From positions 1-64,000 of the forward strand of contig JAENRP010000021.1 of the NCBI GenBank assembly GCA_024741835.1: a DNA stretch of 64,000 nt, read 5' to 3'. Positions 1 to 10,529 of the stretch are shown piece by piece. Source of the DNA: Diplocarpon mali (Eukaryota; Ascomycota; Leotiomycetes; Helotiales; Drepanopezizaceae). The notes beneath the pieces were generated by a model. The model did not search any database and had not been told where the DNA came from. It saw nothing but the letters and a program-made list of their open reading frames with translations. Position 1 is the stretch's first letter. The number at the start of each line of letters is the position of its first letter. The position numbers and the translations under genes are program-made.

Positions 1-205
1 CGCAATGCCAACTACCTATTCTACCCCTAACGAGTGATTTGTCCTAGTTCTGTCTTCAGAGAGCCCGCTTGTGGTGCTTCCTCCCTCTTTGTCTTTGGTC
101 TTTACGTAGGCCTGTTCTTGTGTTGTCTCCCCCCAGTTTTATAATAGAAGTATTAAATAGGGAGGAAGTCCTCTTATTAAAAAGAGTTTTTAGGCTATAA
201 CATAG

Positions 206-332
206 GGAATCATACCTCTTATAAAACATAGTAAAGCAAGGAATCATACCTCTTATAGTACTAAAGGGGTTATAAAGCAAGGAATTACACCTCTTGCAAT
301 ATAGGTTAGCTAAATAAGGAATTATACCTCCT
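206..332. repeat. Degenerate tandem repeat in the element leader
   Basis: Four copies of a motif like AAGGAATCATACCTCTT recur about every 30-41 bases (near 208, 238, 279 and 316), separated by AT-rich spacers. They lie in the untranslated leader of the minus-strand copia element. Function unknown. Confidence 0.55.
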
Positions 333-441
333 ATTCGCCGATTGCTTACCTCTTACTATAAGTCTCATTTAACTTCCTACTAATAGTTGCAGCGCAAGTG
401 CTTTCTAAAGGAAGTTAATAATCTATTATTAGTCTATCTAA

Positions 442-452
442 GGCTTATAACC
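442..452 (-). other. Primer-binding site, half initiator tRNA-Met
   Basis: The minus strand reads GGTTATAAGCC directly after the LTR. With one CA-to-TA change reversed this is GGTTATGAGCC, complementary to the anticodon arm of initiator tRNA-Met (GGCUCAUAACC). Copia-type elements are known to prime from such a tRNA half-molecule. The same site is better preserved in element A at 10,274-10,286. Confidence 0.6.
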
Positions 453-647
453 TATTAAGCTTAAGTAAGTCGGCGCAGTAGGTAATAGAAACTTCTAAAG
501 GTCGATAGTTGATATATTAATAAGAGTTAAAGAAGGAAGGTTACCCCTTTCTTACCTATAGCTATATACGTATCAATATCCTACTGACTAAGCAGTAGGG
601 TCATATGATAATACATCGGAGTGATAGCTGTATCACCCATCTTAATA
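453..647 (-). repeat. LTR of copia B family, inverted copy
   Basis: This 195-bp block is the reverse complement of 14,711-14,905. On the minus strand it begins TATTAAG (RIP form of TGTTAAG) and ends CTTAATA (RIP form of CTTAACA), so the TG...CA ends are still visible. Both copies are exactly 195 bp long. Confidence 0.8.
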
Positions 648-3050
648 TACTTAAACTTAATATCTTAAATATATTCTAACGATAACTAAGATCGAACCGG
701 ACCTTAAAAAAGTCGAACTACTGCGCAATTAGAAGTACTTAAAAACTATTACTAAAGTGAAGTCCTACTTAGGATTTTGCAGGTTCTACCGATAATTCAT
801 TTACAACTTTAGGCTAATCGCTAAACCCTTCTCTATTCTAACCCAACTGATAGTGCCTTAGAATTAGATAGAAGAGTGCTAAATCGCTTTTAAAGAGCTT
901 TGCAAGCAATTGCTATCGATTTAGCAGATTTACCATTTTAACCCTAACTTACCTATAAAGCTAGAAACTAATGCTTCTAATAGCGTTATCGCTAAAGTAC
1001 TTTCTTAGTAATACTCTAATAAGCAATAGTACCCTATCGGCTTCTATTCGCATATACTCTTAGGTTACAAACCTAATTAGGAAATATATAATAAGGAACT
1101 CTTTGCTATTATTAAATCCTATTATAAATAGAGACTAGAGCTTATATCACTTAAGGAGCGAGTTAATATTTACTTAGATCACCGCTCCCTTAAGTACTTT
1201 ATAACTACTAAGGTTCTAATTGCGAAATAGTACCGATAGATGGAATTTTTATCTAACTTCAATTTTCAAATTGTATATACTCTTAGTAAAGACAATCGGA
1301 AGGCTAATATTCTTAGCCGCTAAGAGTAGGATATGCCGGTTTATAAATAAGCGAAGCTAGATAGCCGATCCTAAGTTTTACTTTCTCCTACCCAATTAGA
1401 CACCCAAATTAATACCAAACTGGCCGACAAATTTCTCGCCGAATCTGCTAAAGGCATCTTAGCCCTAATATCAACCGATACTTCCGATTCGACCCTAAAT
1501 CGATCTAAGGATTCCTTTAATTTAATTGAAAAGCTTTATTAAGATAACTGCAAATCCTTTTAAGAGATTTGCGCCGACCTCCTTAAGAACTATTCCTTAA
1601 AAGACGGATTACTTTACTTTAAAGAGCGTCTTAGCGTATACTGCAATACTCCCTTATATACTTATTTAATTTAAGAAGCTTATAACCAACCTTCAAGCGC
1701 GCACCCTAATAGCTTAAAGACCTACTAGCTACTCGCTCTTAAGTACTATTAGGTCGGGATAGGTTCGAATTGCAAAAGATTTATTATAAACTGCAAACCT
1801 TATTAATTCTCGCATTTAAAGACAATTAAGCAACTAGGTCTCCTATAGCCCCTTCTTATTCCTAACTATCCTATGCAGCACTTATATATAGATTTTAAGG
1901 ATTTCCCTCTTAATAAGCATAGCTTTGATCGAATCCTGGTTTTTATAAACCGACTTAGTAAGAGCGCTATTACGATTCCTTATTAAAAAGATATTAACGC
2001 TTAAGGAACTGCCCAACTATTCGTTTAATAGATTTATCGATTCGGCTACACTCTAAAGATAATTACCTTAGACTAAGGCCCCTAATTCGTCTCCTTATTT
2101 TAAAGAGAGTTCTACTATATTATCGGTATTAAGATCAAACTCTCTATAGCATACTATAAGGAGACTAACGGCCAAATGGAGATTATAAATAAGTATATTA
2201 ATTTAAGGCTAAGGCCTTTTATTAATTACTATTAAGATAATTAAAGTAAGCTAATTCCATTAATAGATTATACGCAATCTACCTTCCCTTATACTTCTAT
2301 TAGTATAACCTTATATTAGCTTAAGTATAGAATTGCACCTTAGATAAGTTAGGACTAGATCTCTTTAAAACTATCCAGTCTATAAGAGAGATTGAATTAA
2401 GTAGAGGCTAGGCTAATAGTAGAGAGGATGCACTTAGCCTAAGAAGTAGCAAAAGGCAATATAAAACGCGCTTAAGAGAAAATGCGTAAGTCTACGAATC
2501 AATATTAAAGGGAGATTAATTAGAAACCTAAAAATATAGTCTACCTTTTGATAAAAAATCTTAAGAACTACTGCCTTAGCTAGAAACTGGCCAATCAATA
2601 GGATGGCCCTTTTAAGGTTCTTAAGAAGGTAGGCAATTTATATTAGATCAAGCTGCCTATAAGTTCTATAATACATAATATCTTTATACTAGAGCTACTA
2701 TTTAAAGATCTGCAAAACCCTTTACTAGGTCAGGAACAACCCTGGCCTATTATAGAAAAGATCGCAGGGTAAGAAGAGTATAAAGTGTTTAAGATACTAA
2801 GTGTACGCCTATCTTAAAGGAAACTAAAGTACTAGGTCAAATGGACTAGTTATAACCCTAATTCAATTTGGTATTGCGCCTTAAATTTTATAAGATCCTT
2901 ATATAAGATTCGCGACTTTTATTAGGCTAATCCTATAAAGCTAGGACCACCTTAGAACCTATAAGCTTAGCTAAAGGCTTAAGAAAGCGGTATAAATAAT
3001 TATAATCACTTAAAAGATAATAGGCCGGATATAAAACAGGTTGGCAAATA
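648..3050 (+). pseudogene. Ty3/gypsy pol remnant: RT end, RNase H, integrase, chromodomain
   Basis: One plus-strand frame can be followed through many TAG/TAA stops. In order it shows the RT thumb (KSYLGFCRFYR, then KPFSILTQL near 760-840), RNase H (KLETNASNSVIAKVLS near 960; YLDHRSLKYFITTK near 1,170; KDNRKANILSR near 1,300), the integrase zinc region (near 1,620-1,800) and the integrase core with D (YIDFKDFP near 1,880), D (ITLD-GPQF near 2,070) and E (NGQMEIINKYI near 2,170). A chromodomain lies near 2,770-2,950 (EEYKVFKILSVRL, KWTSYNP). Chromodomains steer such elements to particular chromatin. This copy cannot make a full protein. Confidence 0.85.
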
Positions 3051-3124
3051 AATCTAAAAATATAAATAAATAAAAAAAAGGAGAAAAATAATAAAAAACA
3101 TAAAAATAATAATACTAGGCCTAC

Positions 3125-4160
3125 TGCCTCCTCCCCTTATAATTCCTCCAACCCCTCCTCCTCTGCGCTTAAGGAGATAAGCTCCAACTCCATTCTAAAG
3201 CTAGAGCTCGCCTCCTATCTACGCCCCTGCCTAAAATAACCCTAACCTCCTCTTGCCGCCGCTGGCGCCGCCCTACTAGCCGCTGCGCCTGACGCCACCC
3301 TTATTACTGCAAGCCCCCCTCCTCTTATAAGAGACTCTACTACTATAGCAGTCCGCTCTATTAACGCAGCGATAGACCCTAAGAGGCTTAATATAGTTCG
3401 GCTGGATTGCTTTAACCTTGCTAGCTAAGACTTAATAAGGTTGCTGCGCTCCTATTAGAAAGTTAGCAATTGATTTAATACTAATTCGGGTTAAACTTAT
3501 AGCAACTATTGCTTAAACCCCCTTTAGCTAGCTTGCTATAGCCTTAGCTATAGAGTAAAGCTCTGCAAGGCTAGCACGCTCCAGTTGGAAGCGGCTAATC
3601 GAAGCCTTTGCGCTAACCATTAGTAGGAGGTTGACGAGGATCTAGGCGCGCTAGACCGCCTCTTAATAGAGCATCTCGCAGTTCCTTGCCGAAACTATAC
3701 GCGCGTTATCGTCGTCTTTATCATCGTCCTCCTCTTACTGCTAGGAAGCCTCCCCCTGCCACTCCTCAAGGGCCGCGGATAGCGCTGCGAACTCCTTACT
3801 AATATAAGAGGGAAGCTATAAACAAGTATTAGCGCAATTAAAACTTTAGACTTAATTCGAGGTACTTATAGAGATGTATTCTACCTTTTGCTCCTAGTAC
3901 TAGTAGCACTTCTTATTATACTCTAATTCAAACTCGTATTCGTACGCAATATCGCGCATAAGACGCCGCATATACTGGTAATAACAAACGCAGTAGGCTA
4001 CTGCAAGGGCGCCTGATAGTAAAGGGATCGGCACTACGCGTATTAGACGCGATTCGACCCTAGACTAAGGTAAACTTACTTATAGTAGTTAGTAGTAGTA
4101 GTAGTAATTGTTTCTACTACTATATATTAGCCCTGCGCTATAGTAGTAGGAGTAAGGGAC
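3125..4160 (-). pseudogene. Antisense reading frame in the 3' part of the Ty3 element
   Basis: Between the chromodomain and the 3' LTR the minus strand keeps one protein-like frame broken only by TAG/TAA. It is rich in Ala, Leu, Glu and Arg. Visible stretches include SKEFAALSAALEEWQGEAS, an acidic EEDDDKDDDNARIVSARN, and SRFQLERASLAELYSIAK. A Lys/Arg-rich, Cys-containing tail follows (GACSNKGGVRRSG). The block is more GC-rich than the pol region. I do not recognise the family. It could be an extra gene carried by this element lineage or a captured host fragment. Ends are approximate. Confidence 0.5.
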
Positions 4161-4362
4161 CTATGCAGTTATATATAGTTATTATACTAAGGAAGGAAGA
4201 TCCTATAGGAGGAAAAACAAATTTAAGTATATAATGCGACTTGCGCTAAATTAAATATAGAATAGTACCATTCGCATAACGATGCACTAAGCATATTACT
4301 ATATAAAAATCGTCACGACCCACCAACGCTTATAGGCAAGCGTTCTCAAAGGGGGGAGGTAG

Positions 4363-4678
4363 TATAATAGCTATACCCCCAACTGATACAATTACCCAAG
4401 AGTACGGCATTTATAGCGTTTTAAGGTTTTGCAATCTCGATTCGATATAGGGTTATTTCGAATCGACCCTAAAGGTATAAAAGGATATTCTTATATAATA
4501 TCATATAAATAGGCAAAGAGCCTTAAGCTGCTAATGTATATAAGGGAAAAGGGCTCTCCTATAGAGAGGGCTCTCTAACTTCTTTGTTTCCTTTATATTA
4601 GACCTATAGAATACGCCTTTTGCACCACTTCTTGCTCCCATACTTGATCTCGCACTTTGGCGGTTCTGTATCGTTACA
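4363..4678 (+). repeat. 3' LTR of the Ty3/gypsy element
   Basis: It starts TATAATAG after the purine tract (RIP form of TGTAATAG) and ends CGTTACA, so the ends form a short TGTAA/TTACA inverted repeat. About 316 bp. The matching 5' LTR is not in the window, so the right end rests on this terminal repeat alone. Confidence 0.6.
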
Positions 4679-4945
4679 GCTACTTCTATAACAGTGCTTA
4701 TAATATTACTAATTGTAAAGTTAAAAGGCAACTGATCGATATAGTTGCTAGCTTTAATATTAAAAAGCAATCGAAGCAGAAGTTAAGAAGCAAACTGCCT
4801 TTATCCTGCCGAAGGCCGCAACTACTAAGGAAAGGCAAAGGAAAAGGCTATTTAGCTAAAACTTTAGCAAATACCTTTAATAATAATAGTAGGTTATCTG
4901 AACTTAAATCCATTTCTAATAATTTAGATAATAATTATAATAAAG
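4657..4945 (+). pseudogene. Copia B gag/pol fragment left of the insertion
   Basis: An open frame of basic composition (SKQKLRSKLPLSCRRPQ, RKGKGKGYLAK) runs up to the target site of element A. Its first codons lie in the end of the Ty3 LTR, so the true element B part starts near 4,679. Its continuation lies at 10,530. Too short to assign to gag or protease with certainty. Confidence 0.5.
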
Positions 4946-5183
4946 TGTAGCAATGAGGTTCTCTGATAGTGAACTTGATAGTAAACTAGAAGAGGGCACG
5001 AAGAAGTATGAGGTGCAAACGACGATGTTAGGTGTCTTGTCTTAATTCATAAGAGCTCTCTAACTACGAGCTATTTAACAAGGGCTGCCACTAAGTCATA
5101 TAGCAAGTCATATGACATATCATATGTATAATGTATTATATGACAGATCATATAACAAACATATAACGGGCATTCCTGCAACA
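4946..5183 (-). repeat. 3' LTR of copia element A
   Basis: It begins TGTAGCAATGAGG and ends CCTGCAACA on the plus strand, preceded by the TAAAG duplication. It is a direct repeat of 10,287-10,524. Its internal hairpin (see 10,448-10,485) is partly erased by CA-to-TA changes. Confidence 0.92.
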
Positions 5184-5360
5184 CACCCCTCTAAGGAGAC
5201 CTTTAAAGGTACTCGCTAGCAACATATGTGATGTTATAACTTTTGTTATAATCTACAGTTTCGTATGAAAAATCAACCTGCAGATATAGGAAATAGAGTA
5301 GAGTTCGCTAGTGCGTTCTACTCTAGAGTAGGAAATCCACCCCTTAGTAAGTTAAAAACA

Positions 5361-5383
5361 ACTCGCGGGCCCGGCCTAGGAGT
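5361..5383. repeat. 23-bp GC-rich palindrome, copy A1 (non-coding)
   Basis: One of 16 copies in the window. The consensus is ACTCCCGGGCC, one central base, then GGCCCGCGAGT; the two 11-bp arms are complementary except for position 5/19. This copy lies just after the pol stop of element A. Confidence 0.75.
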
Positions 5384-5467
5384 AAAAAAATCACCCCTTA
5401 ATAGAAGTGCAAAAAAAATCACCCTATAGTAGAGGTGCAAAAAAAAATCACCCCTTAATCGAGGTGC
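5384..5467 (-). repeat. Triplicated end of the element A pol frame
   Basis: Three head-to-tail units of 27, 28 and 29 bp each carry an A-tract, TCACCC and GAGGTGC-like sequence (5,384-5,410, 5,411-5,438, 5,439-5,467). The last unit includes the pol stop codon, so the very end of the coding frame was copied twice into the 3' untranslated region. A 23-bp palindrome copy (5,361-5,383) directly adjoins the array. Confidence 0.7.
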
Positions 5468-7249
5468 AGAACCTTCATATTTAACAATTTAATGAAGGCG
5501 GCGTGGTTGGAGCTATTTAAGCTCTTGGTAAGTCCATCGGCGGCGTTGTCTTTAGTATTCGTATACTAGAGATCCAAATGTCCTTTCCGAAGCTCTTGCC
5601 GAATATAATGGAACTTAATATCGATATACTTCGTTCTCTAGTGATATTCGGGATTTTCGGTGAGATGAAGGGCTCCCTGGTTATCGCAGATCATCTCGAC
5701 TTTAGTGGCGTCGTCGCCGGCGTAGCCCATTTCCTTAAGTACTTGGCGTATCCAAGAGGCCTCTTATGCGAATTTGCACATAGCAACGTACTCTGCCTCT
5801 ATAGATAAGAGAGCGACAATAGTCTGTCGCTTAGAGGAGGCGGTAATCACGCCATTATTAAGGAAGAAGACGGCCCCAGAATAGGAGGCTCTACTTCCTC
5901 TATCACCTGCCTAGTCAGAATCGCAGTAGCCGTGCAATTTCTAAAGCTCTAAGTCAGTTGTTTTGCTTCCAAAGGTAGTACAATAGAATCGCGTTCCCTG
6001 CAAGTACTATAAAACTCGTTTTAAAGCTGCTATATATTATAGCGAAGGGTTGGTAAGGAATTTGCTAAGAATAGAGCAGTGGTATAGTATATCCCAACGC
6101 GTATAGTGCGCAAGGTACTATAGAGAACCACAGATCTCCTAGTACAGCTTCACTTCCTATAGAGTGGCTTGGCCTTCAAATTTGACCATATGAACTTCAC
6201 AGCCACTGGCAAAAGGCGTTAGTACGCTCTTGCAATTAGTCATATGAAAACGTTTAAGAACCTTATCAACGTAGGCGTCTTAACAAAGTAAGATCGTCCT
6301 ATTTTATCGATCTCTGACTATACGTACTCCCAAGAAGTAGTTAGCCGGTTCGCCACCTGTGATCTCAAAGAGGTTGCGAAGATCTCTCTTGAACTTATCA
6401 TATATATCACCCTTCTTTGCTACCACGAGGAAGTCGTCAACGTAGGTGATAATAAGAATCCAAAAGGCGCGGTTGATATATACGCAATTGTCAGTATCAA
6501 GAGGTTGAAAATCGAGCTTTTATAGCTCGGACCGTAGCTTTTCTTACCATAGTCGTAGAGATTACTTCAAGCCATATAAGGCCTTAAGAAGCTTGAGACA
6601 GTAGTCTTAAGGTGAAAGAACGACCTTGTCTTAAGTGTATCCAGGAGGTAACTTGACGTAGATATTAGAGTCAGCTTCTAAATTGAGGAAAGCTATCTCG
6701 ACGTCGAACTGATCTAGCTCGAAGTCGTACAGCGCTGCGAGCGCAATTGCGATCTTCCAAATCGCAGATTTGCAAACTCCAGCAAATGTCTAGTTGTAAT
6801 CTCGACCTTGTCGTTGCATATAGCCTTGCACGACGAATCTGACCTTCCATCGGGAGATTTCCCCATTTTAGTCTCTTTTTGTTTTGAAGACGAGTCTCGA
6901 TCCGAGTACTCTATCGTCTTTAGAGAGTTCTAAGCGTTTCACCACCACCCATGTGTTCTTATAAGCGAGGGAATTGTACTCAAAGTTGATCGCAGATCGC
7001 CATTTGTCGGCGTCGGCGCGAGAGAGGGCTTGTTCGACTGTTTTCGGGTCATTTAGGTAAGGAGAGTCGAGTAAGGCCATATGGAAGGCGCCTAAATAGG
7101 CTTCCTTATCATTAGAGTTGTCAGCGTTGAATCCAAGAGCAGTAGAGCGAGTAGCTCTCTTCTCAGAAGTCTAAGGGTGAGTCTTATTCTTAGAGCCAGG
7201 AGGTCTTCCTCTCTTTCTTAGAGTTGGAAGCTCAGCTTCTCCTGAATCG

Positions 7250-7344
7250 ACTCGCGGTCCCAGCCTAGGAGTGAAATCATCGTTATCGTAAGAGTTAGCA
7301 TTATCGTTATTTTGAGAATTGACTCGCGGTCCCGGACCGGGAGT
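7250..7344. repeat. 23-bp palindromes, copies A2 and A3 in the IN-RT linker
   Basis: Copies at 7,250-7,272 and 7,322-7,344 start 72 bases apart, a multiple of three. On the minus strand A3 reads TPGPGPRV and A2 reads TPRLGPRV inside the disordered linker between integrase and reverse transcriptase. The flank GGGGTGATTT before A3 also occurs beside copy A1. Confidence 0.75.
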
Positions 7345-8755
7345 CAAATCACCCCTCAATTGAGAAGAGGAATTTTCCTTAAGGTATAGCTCTGTAATCA
7401 GGCCATCTTCATCGAATCGAACGTGAGATGATCGAATAATCTTATCACCTATTCGCAATAGCATATAGATTTGATAGATACTTCTGCTATCAAATCCGAT
7501 AAGAGTACCTACCTCTACTCTCGGAGCGAGTTTGTTGCTCTAAGTTCGCCTTTCTTTCTCGATTAGCATATAGACGCAACAGCCTAGTACTCGAAGATGC
7601 TTGACTAAGGGAGTATAAGGTTTATCAGGCTCGATATTATCCCAAAAGACCTTATATAGAGTCTTGCCGCCGATAATATCAGAGGCGGTAAGATTGGTGA
7701 TATGTATCACCGAAAGGAGGAGGTAAGGCTAGAGAAAGGAGGGGATATTTTAGTCAATTACAGCTATTCGCAACTTTTCCATTAGTGTGCGAATTAATCG
7801 TTCCGATCTGCCGTCTTATTCTAGTATATATGGAGTAGATTCCTCCAAAATCATACTAAGGTTTTCTGCAAGTATTCGCATTTGTATAGGAGAGTATTCC
7901 TTGCCTCTATCAGTTCTCTACCGCTTGATTATGCGATTGTACTAAGTTTGTAAGAGGCTGATCATCTTCTTATTTGCCTTAAAGGCGTTAGATTTGTTTA
8001 TATAGGTCCATCCCTACTTAGCCATCGTAGCTGCGCAAGTGAAGATAGAAGCGTATTTATGACTATTAAGGCCAGTTAGCTTCAGATGAACCACGTCGAC
8101 GTATAGCTCGTCAAGTGCCTTCGTAGGTCAAGGGCGAGCTGAACGTTTATTAATGTGTCGAAGAGGTCTGCCTTTCTCGCAAGGGGCGCAAATTCGCGTC
8201 TTCCTTGATTTTGTTTCCTTAATCTGCATATCGGTGATAGCAGATTGGGTCTTTCTAACTGTTTGTAGGCCAGCATGGCCTAATCGACGGTGCCAGAGCT
8301 CAATATCAAGAGGTCTATTCTCAATTGCAGCTAGGAGAGCATGTCCACTTACGTAACCAGAGGAGTTAGTAGAAGGCTGTTCCTTATTAATATACATATT
8401 ATTATCGACAGTGCAAATTTCCTTCTCATTAGATAGGAACAGCTTGCCATTTCAATAGAAGCCTTTGATTTTATTGAGTTTGCTACTTAAGTATAGGCAG
8501 ACAAGTGATTAAGGTATATAGAGAGTATTAATTAACTTAAGAATACACACCTTTCCATTAGATTTGAGTGCATTGACTTTGCAAGTGCCAACGCCGAGAG
8601 GTTGAACAGATCCATTAACTGTACTTAAGGAGGGTAGATTGTCTCGAGCAGTATAGGAAGTGAACTTGGAGAGATCATTAGAGACGTGCTTACTAGCACC
8701 TGTGTCGTACAGCTAACGATTCCTCAATTTTGATAAGAAGTAGGTAGAAGAACTG

Positions 8756-8832
8756 ACTCCCGGGCCCGGCCCGCGAGTGGAAATTGGCCCTAGGGAGGAG
8801 TTGGAATTGACTCCTGGGCCCGGCTCGCGAGT
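8756..8832. repeat. 23-bp palindromes, copies A4 and A5 in the gag-protease linker
   Basis: Copies at 8,756-8,778 and 8,810-8,832 start 54 bases apart, in frame. On the minus strand they read TRGPGPGV and TREPGPGV, the other orientation of the same palindrome, just before the protease motif. Copy A5 is also in frame with A3 (1,488 bases apart). Confidence 0.75.
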
Positions 8833-10273
8833 GAGAATTGGCCCTGGGGTTAGTAATGGCATAGTATGCCCAAAGAGGTTATGATCTGACTCTTCGTCTT
8901 CCTTTTGAATCTTCCTAGAAGGCTTCTTGCCCTTTGGTAATGATGGCAAGGACTTGTCGTCCTTGCCTTTAAGGTGACGGAATACGTACTTCTTCCCTGA
9001 ATCCTTCTCCCAAGCCTCTCTTTTCGATTTATTAATTGCAAAGCAATCTTCTGCCTTATGGTATAGCTCTGGTTGCTTGCAATAAGGATAGGGGGAGTTG
9101 GGGGAGTTGGTAGTATTCCTAGAGGTGCTCTTCTTTAAGTCTTTAAAACCTCCCTTGTTTTCTGACTTCTTATAGTCAGAGGAATACGGCTTGCTAGCCG
9201 ATTTGTTACCGTATAAGACGGTTCCGTTCATCTTTGAACTCTATAAGGCTCAAGCTTCGTTAGTGATATCTTTAATAAGAGCTTCGAGCGTGATCTCTGA
9301 TTTTCGTCCAGCTGCTATAGCTAAGCGAAGGTTAGAGCGTTATCGATTTGCCCAAATGGGCCATCTATTGGAACAGCTAGCAATAAACATAATAGGGTGC
9401 TAGTGAAAGGGAGGGGCAGAGTCGAGAGCTTCCAATTTAGTGATTAAAAGCCTAAAAGCGACGATATAAGCTTTAAGTGAATTGAAGTCGTCATATTTAA
9501 TAGTGACGTAGGTCTATATAGCGTTATATTCAAGCACTATTCCAGATCCTTCGTACTGTTTTTAGAGAGCTTCCCATATATCCAAGGCAGATTTATCGCC
9601 TTCTATATAAGCTAGTAGGCCTGGTTTACAATTAAGTGTAATAGCAAGCTTCATTTAAGATTCCTCAGCTTCCCATCTAACCCAATTGTCCCTTTCCTCA
9701 TTTGTAATAGAACGGTCCCACAAGTCAACCTTAGGTGGAGCATATGTTCTAGCTTTTGTATAAAGATGCATAGTCAAGGCGTTTGACTTTGCAAGGTTCA
9801 AAACCTTATTCCTCTACTAGCTATAGTCCTCTGCGCCTTTAAGCTTTTAAGACTCAAGGAGGCTAAGGGCAGCTGAAGACAACGACGACATCTTATTTAT
9901 ATATTTGTATATAGAGTTGTCGAAAGGAGAAGGTAGAGAAGGAGGAGGAGGAGGAGATGAACTATTGAATTCGAGTTTAAGGTACTATATATCAGTCCCT
10001 TTAAAAATAGGTGATTCAGGCAGTGGAGTACTTTCAGCAATTAAGCTGGTAATCTCAGCTGTTAGTCCTAATGATTCAGCCATAATGACGAATCTTGCGT
10101 GAGCTTGGATTATTGCGTAGCGCTCCGAAAGGGGAGTAGCCACTGTTTTATTATTAAGATGACGCTTATTATGCGTCGTTGGTTGAGTAAAACTCAAAAT
10201 ATCGATCAGCCTTTTCGTTTGTAAGGGAGACTCTGATCGATGGAATTTTATCGAATGCTATTTATAGGCATAC

Positions 10274-10286
10274 GGGGCTCATAACC
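10274..10286 (-). other. Primer-binding site of element A, half initiator tRNA-Met
   Basis: The plus strand reads GGGGCTCATAACC right beside the 5' LTR, so the minus-strand element RNA carries GGTTATGAGCCCC. This is complementary to the anticodon stem-loop of initiator tRNA-Met (GGGCUCAUAACC), not to the 3' CCA end. That matches the half-tRNA priming known for Drosophila copia and related hemiviruses. Confidence 0.75.
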
Positions 10287-10524
10287 TATAGCAATAAGGT
10301 TCTCTAATAGTGAACTTGATAGTAAACTAGAAGAGGGCACAAAGAAGTATGAGGTGCAAACGACGATGTTAGGTGTCTTGTCTTAATTCATGAGAGCTCT
10401 CTAACTACGAGCTATTTAACAAGGGCTGCCACTAAGTCATATGGCAAGTCATATGACACATCATGTGTATGATGTGTCATATGACAGATCATGTGACAAA
10501 CATGTGACGGGCATTCCTGCAATA
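10287..10524 (-). repeat. 5' LTR of copia element A
   Basis: It begins TATAGCAATAAGG (RIP form of the other copy) and ends CCTGCAATA, followed by TAAAG at 10,525-10,529. Same length as the 3' LTR, 238 bp. It should hold the element's promoter, reading leftward. Confidence 0.92.
10448..10485. repeat. Perfect 17-bp stem-loop inside the LTR
   Basis: GTCATATGACACATCAT is followed by a GTGT loop and the exact reverse complement ATGATGTGTCATATGAC. The equivalent place in the 3' LTR has the same layout with several CA-to-TA changes. It may act in transcript ending or as a protein-binding site, but the sequence alone does not say. Confidence 0.8.
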
Positions 10525-10529
10525 TAAAG

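Larger units (their letters stand above)
1..647 (-). mobile_element. 5' end of a minus-strand Ty1/copia element (B family)
   Basis: Read on the minus strand this is a 195-bp LTR (453-647), a primer site (442-452) and an untranslated leader that runs off the left edge of the window. The LTR matches 14,711-14,905 in reverse complement over its whole length, which identifies the family. The element sits against the Ty3 pol frame at 648, so it probably inserted into that older Ty3 copy. No coding domain is visible in 1-441. An open frame on the minus strand at 56-280 has no recognisable motif and I do not call it a gene. Confidence 0.7.
648..4678 (+). mobile_element. Ty3/gypsy chromovirus, 5'-truncated and RIP-mutated
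   Basis: The element contains the end of reverse transcriptase, RNase H, integrase and a chromodomain on the plus strand, then an antisense frame, a polypurine tract (4,348-4,362, AAAGGGGGGAGGTAG) and a 3' LTR (4,363-4,678). Gag, protease and the start of RT are absent from the window because the minus-strand copia LTR abuts the RT at 648. It is full of TAG and TAA stops from CAG, CAA and TGG. Confidence 0.85.
5455..10197 (-). pseudogene. Copia element A gag-pol polyprotein, broken by RIP stops
   Basis: One minus-strand frame runs from about 10,197 to a TAA at 5,455. In order: gag (DLWDRSITNEERDNWVRWE near 9,700), a degenerate zinc knuckle near 9,080 (YCKQPELYHKAEDC, first Cys apparently changed to Tyr), the protease motif YDTGASKHVS near 8,700, integrase HHCC (HRRLGHAGLQ, CAPCEKGR near 8,150-8,310), integrase D/D/E (YVDVVHLKL, TDRGKEY, DGRSERLIRT), RT with YVDDFLVV near 6,430, and RNase H (CDSD, SIEAEYVAM, CDNQGALHLTENPEY near 5,670-5,930). 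Stops are TAG/TAA at expected Gln or Trp codons. Reading frame order PR-IN-RT-RH confirms Ty1/copia. Confidence 0.9.
4946..10524 (-). mobile_element. Ty1/copia element A, full length, RIP-mutated
   Basis: It has two LTRs of exactly 238 bp (4,946-5,183 and 10,287-10,524) flanked by the 5-bp target duplication TAAAG (4,941-4,945 and 10,525-10,529). On the minus strand a primer site follows the 5' LTR and a purine tract GAGGGGTG (5,184-5,191) precedes the 3' LTR. One gag-pol frame fills the interior. Its breaks are TAG/TAA stops where I checked them. Differences between the two LTRs are mostly TG or CA changed to TA. It is the youngest element in this nest, since it interrupts B. Confidence 0.92.
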
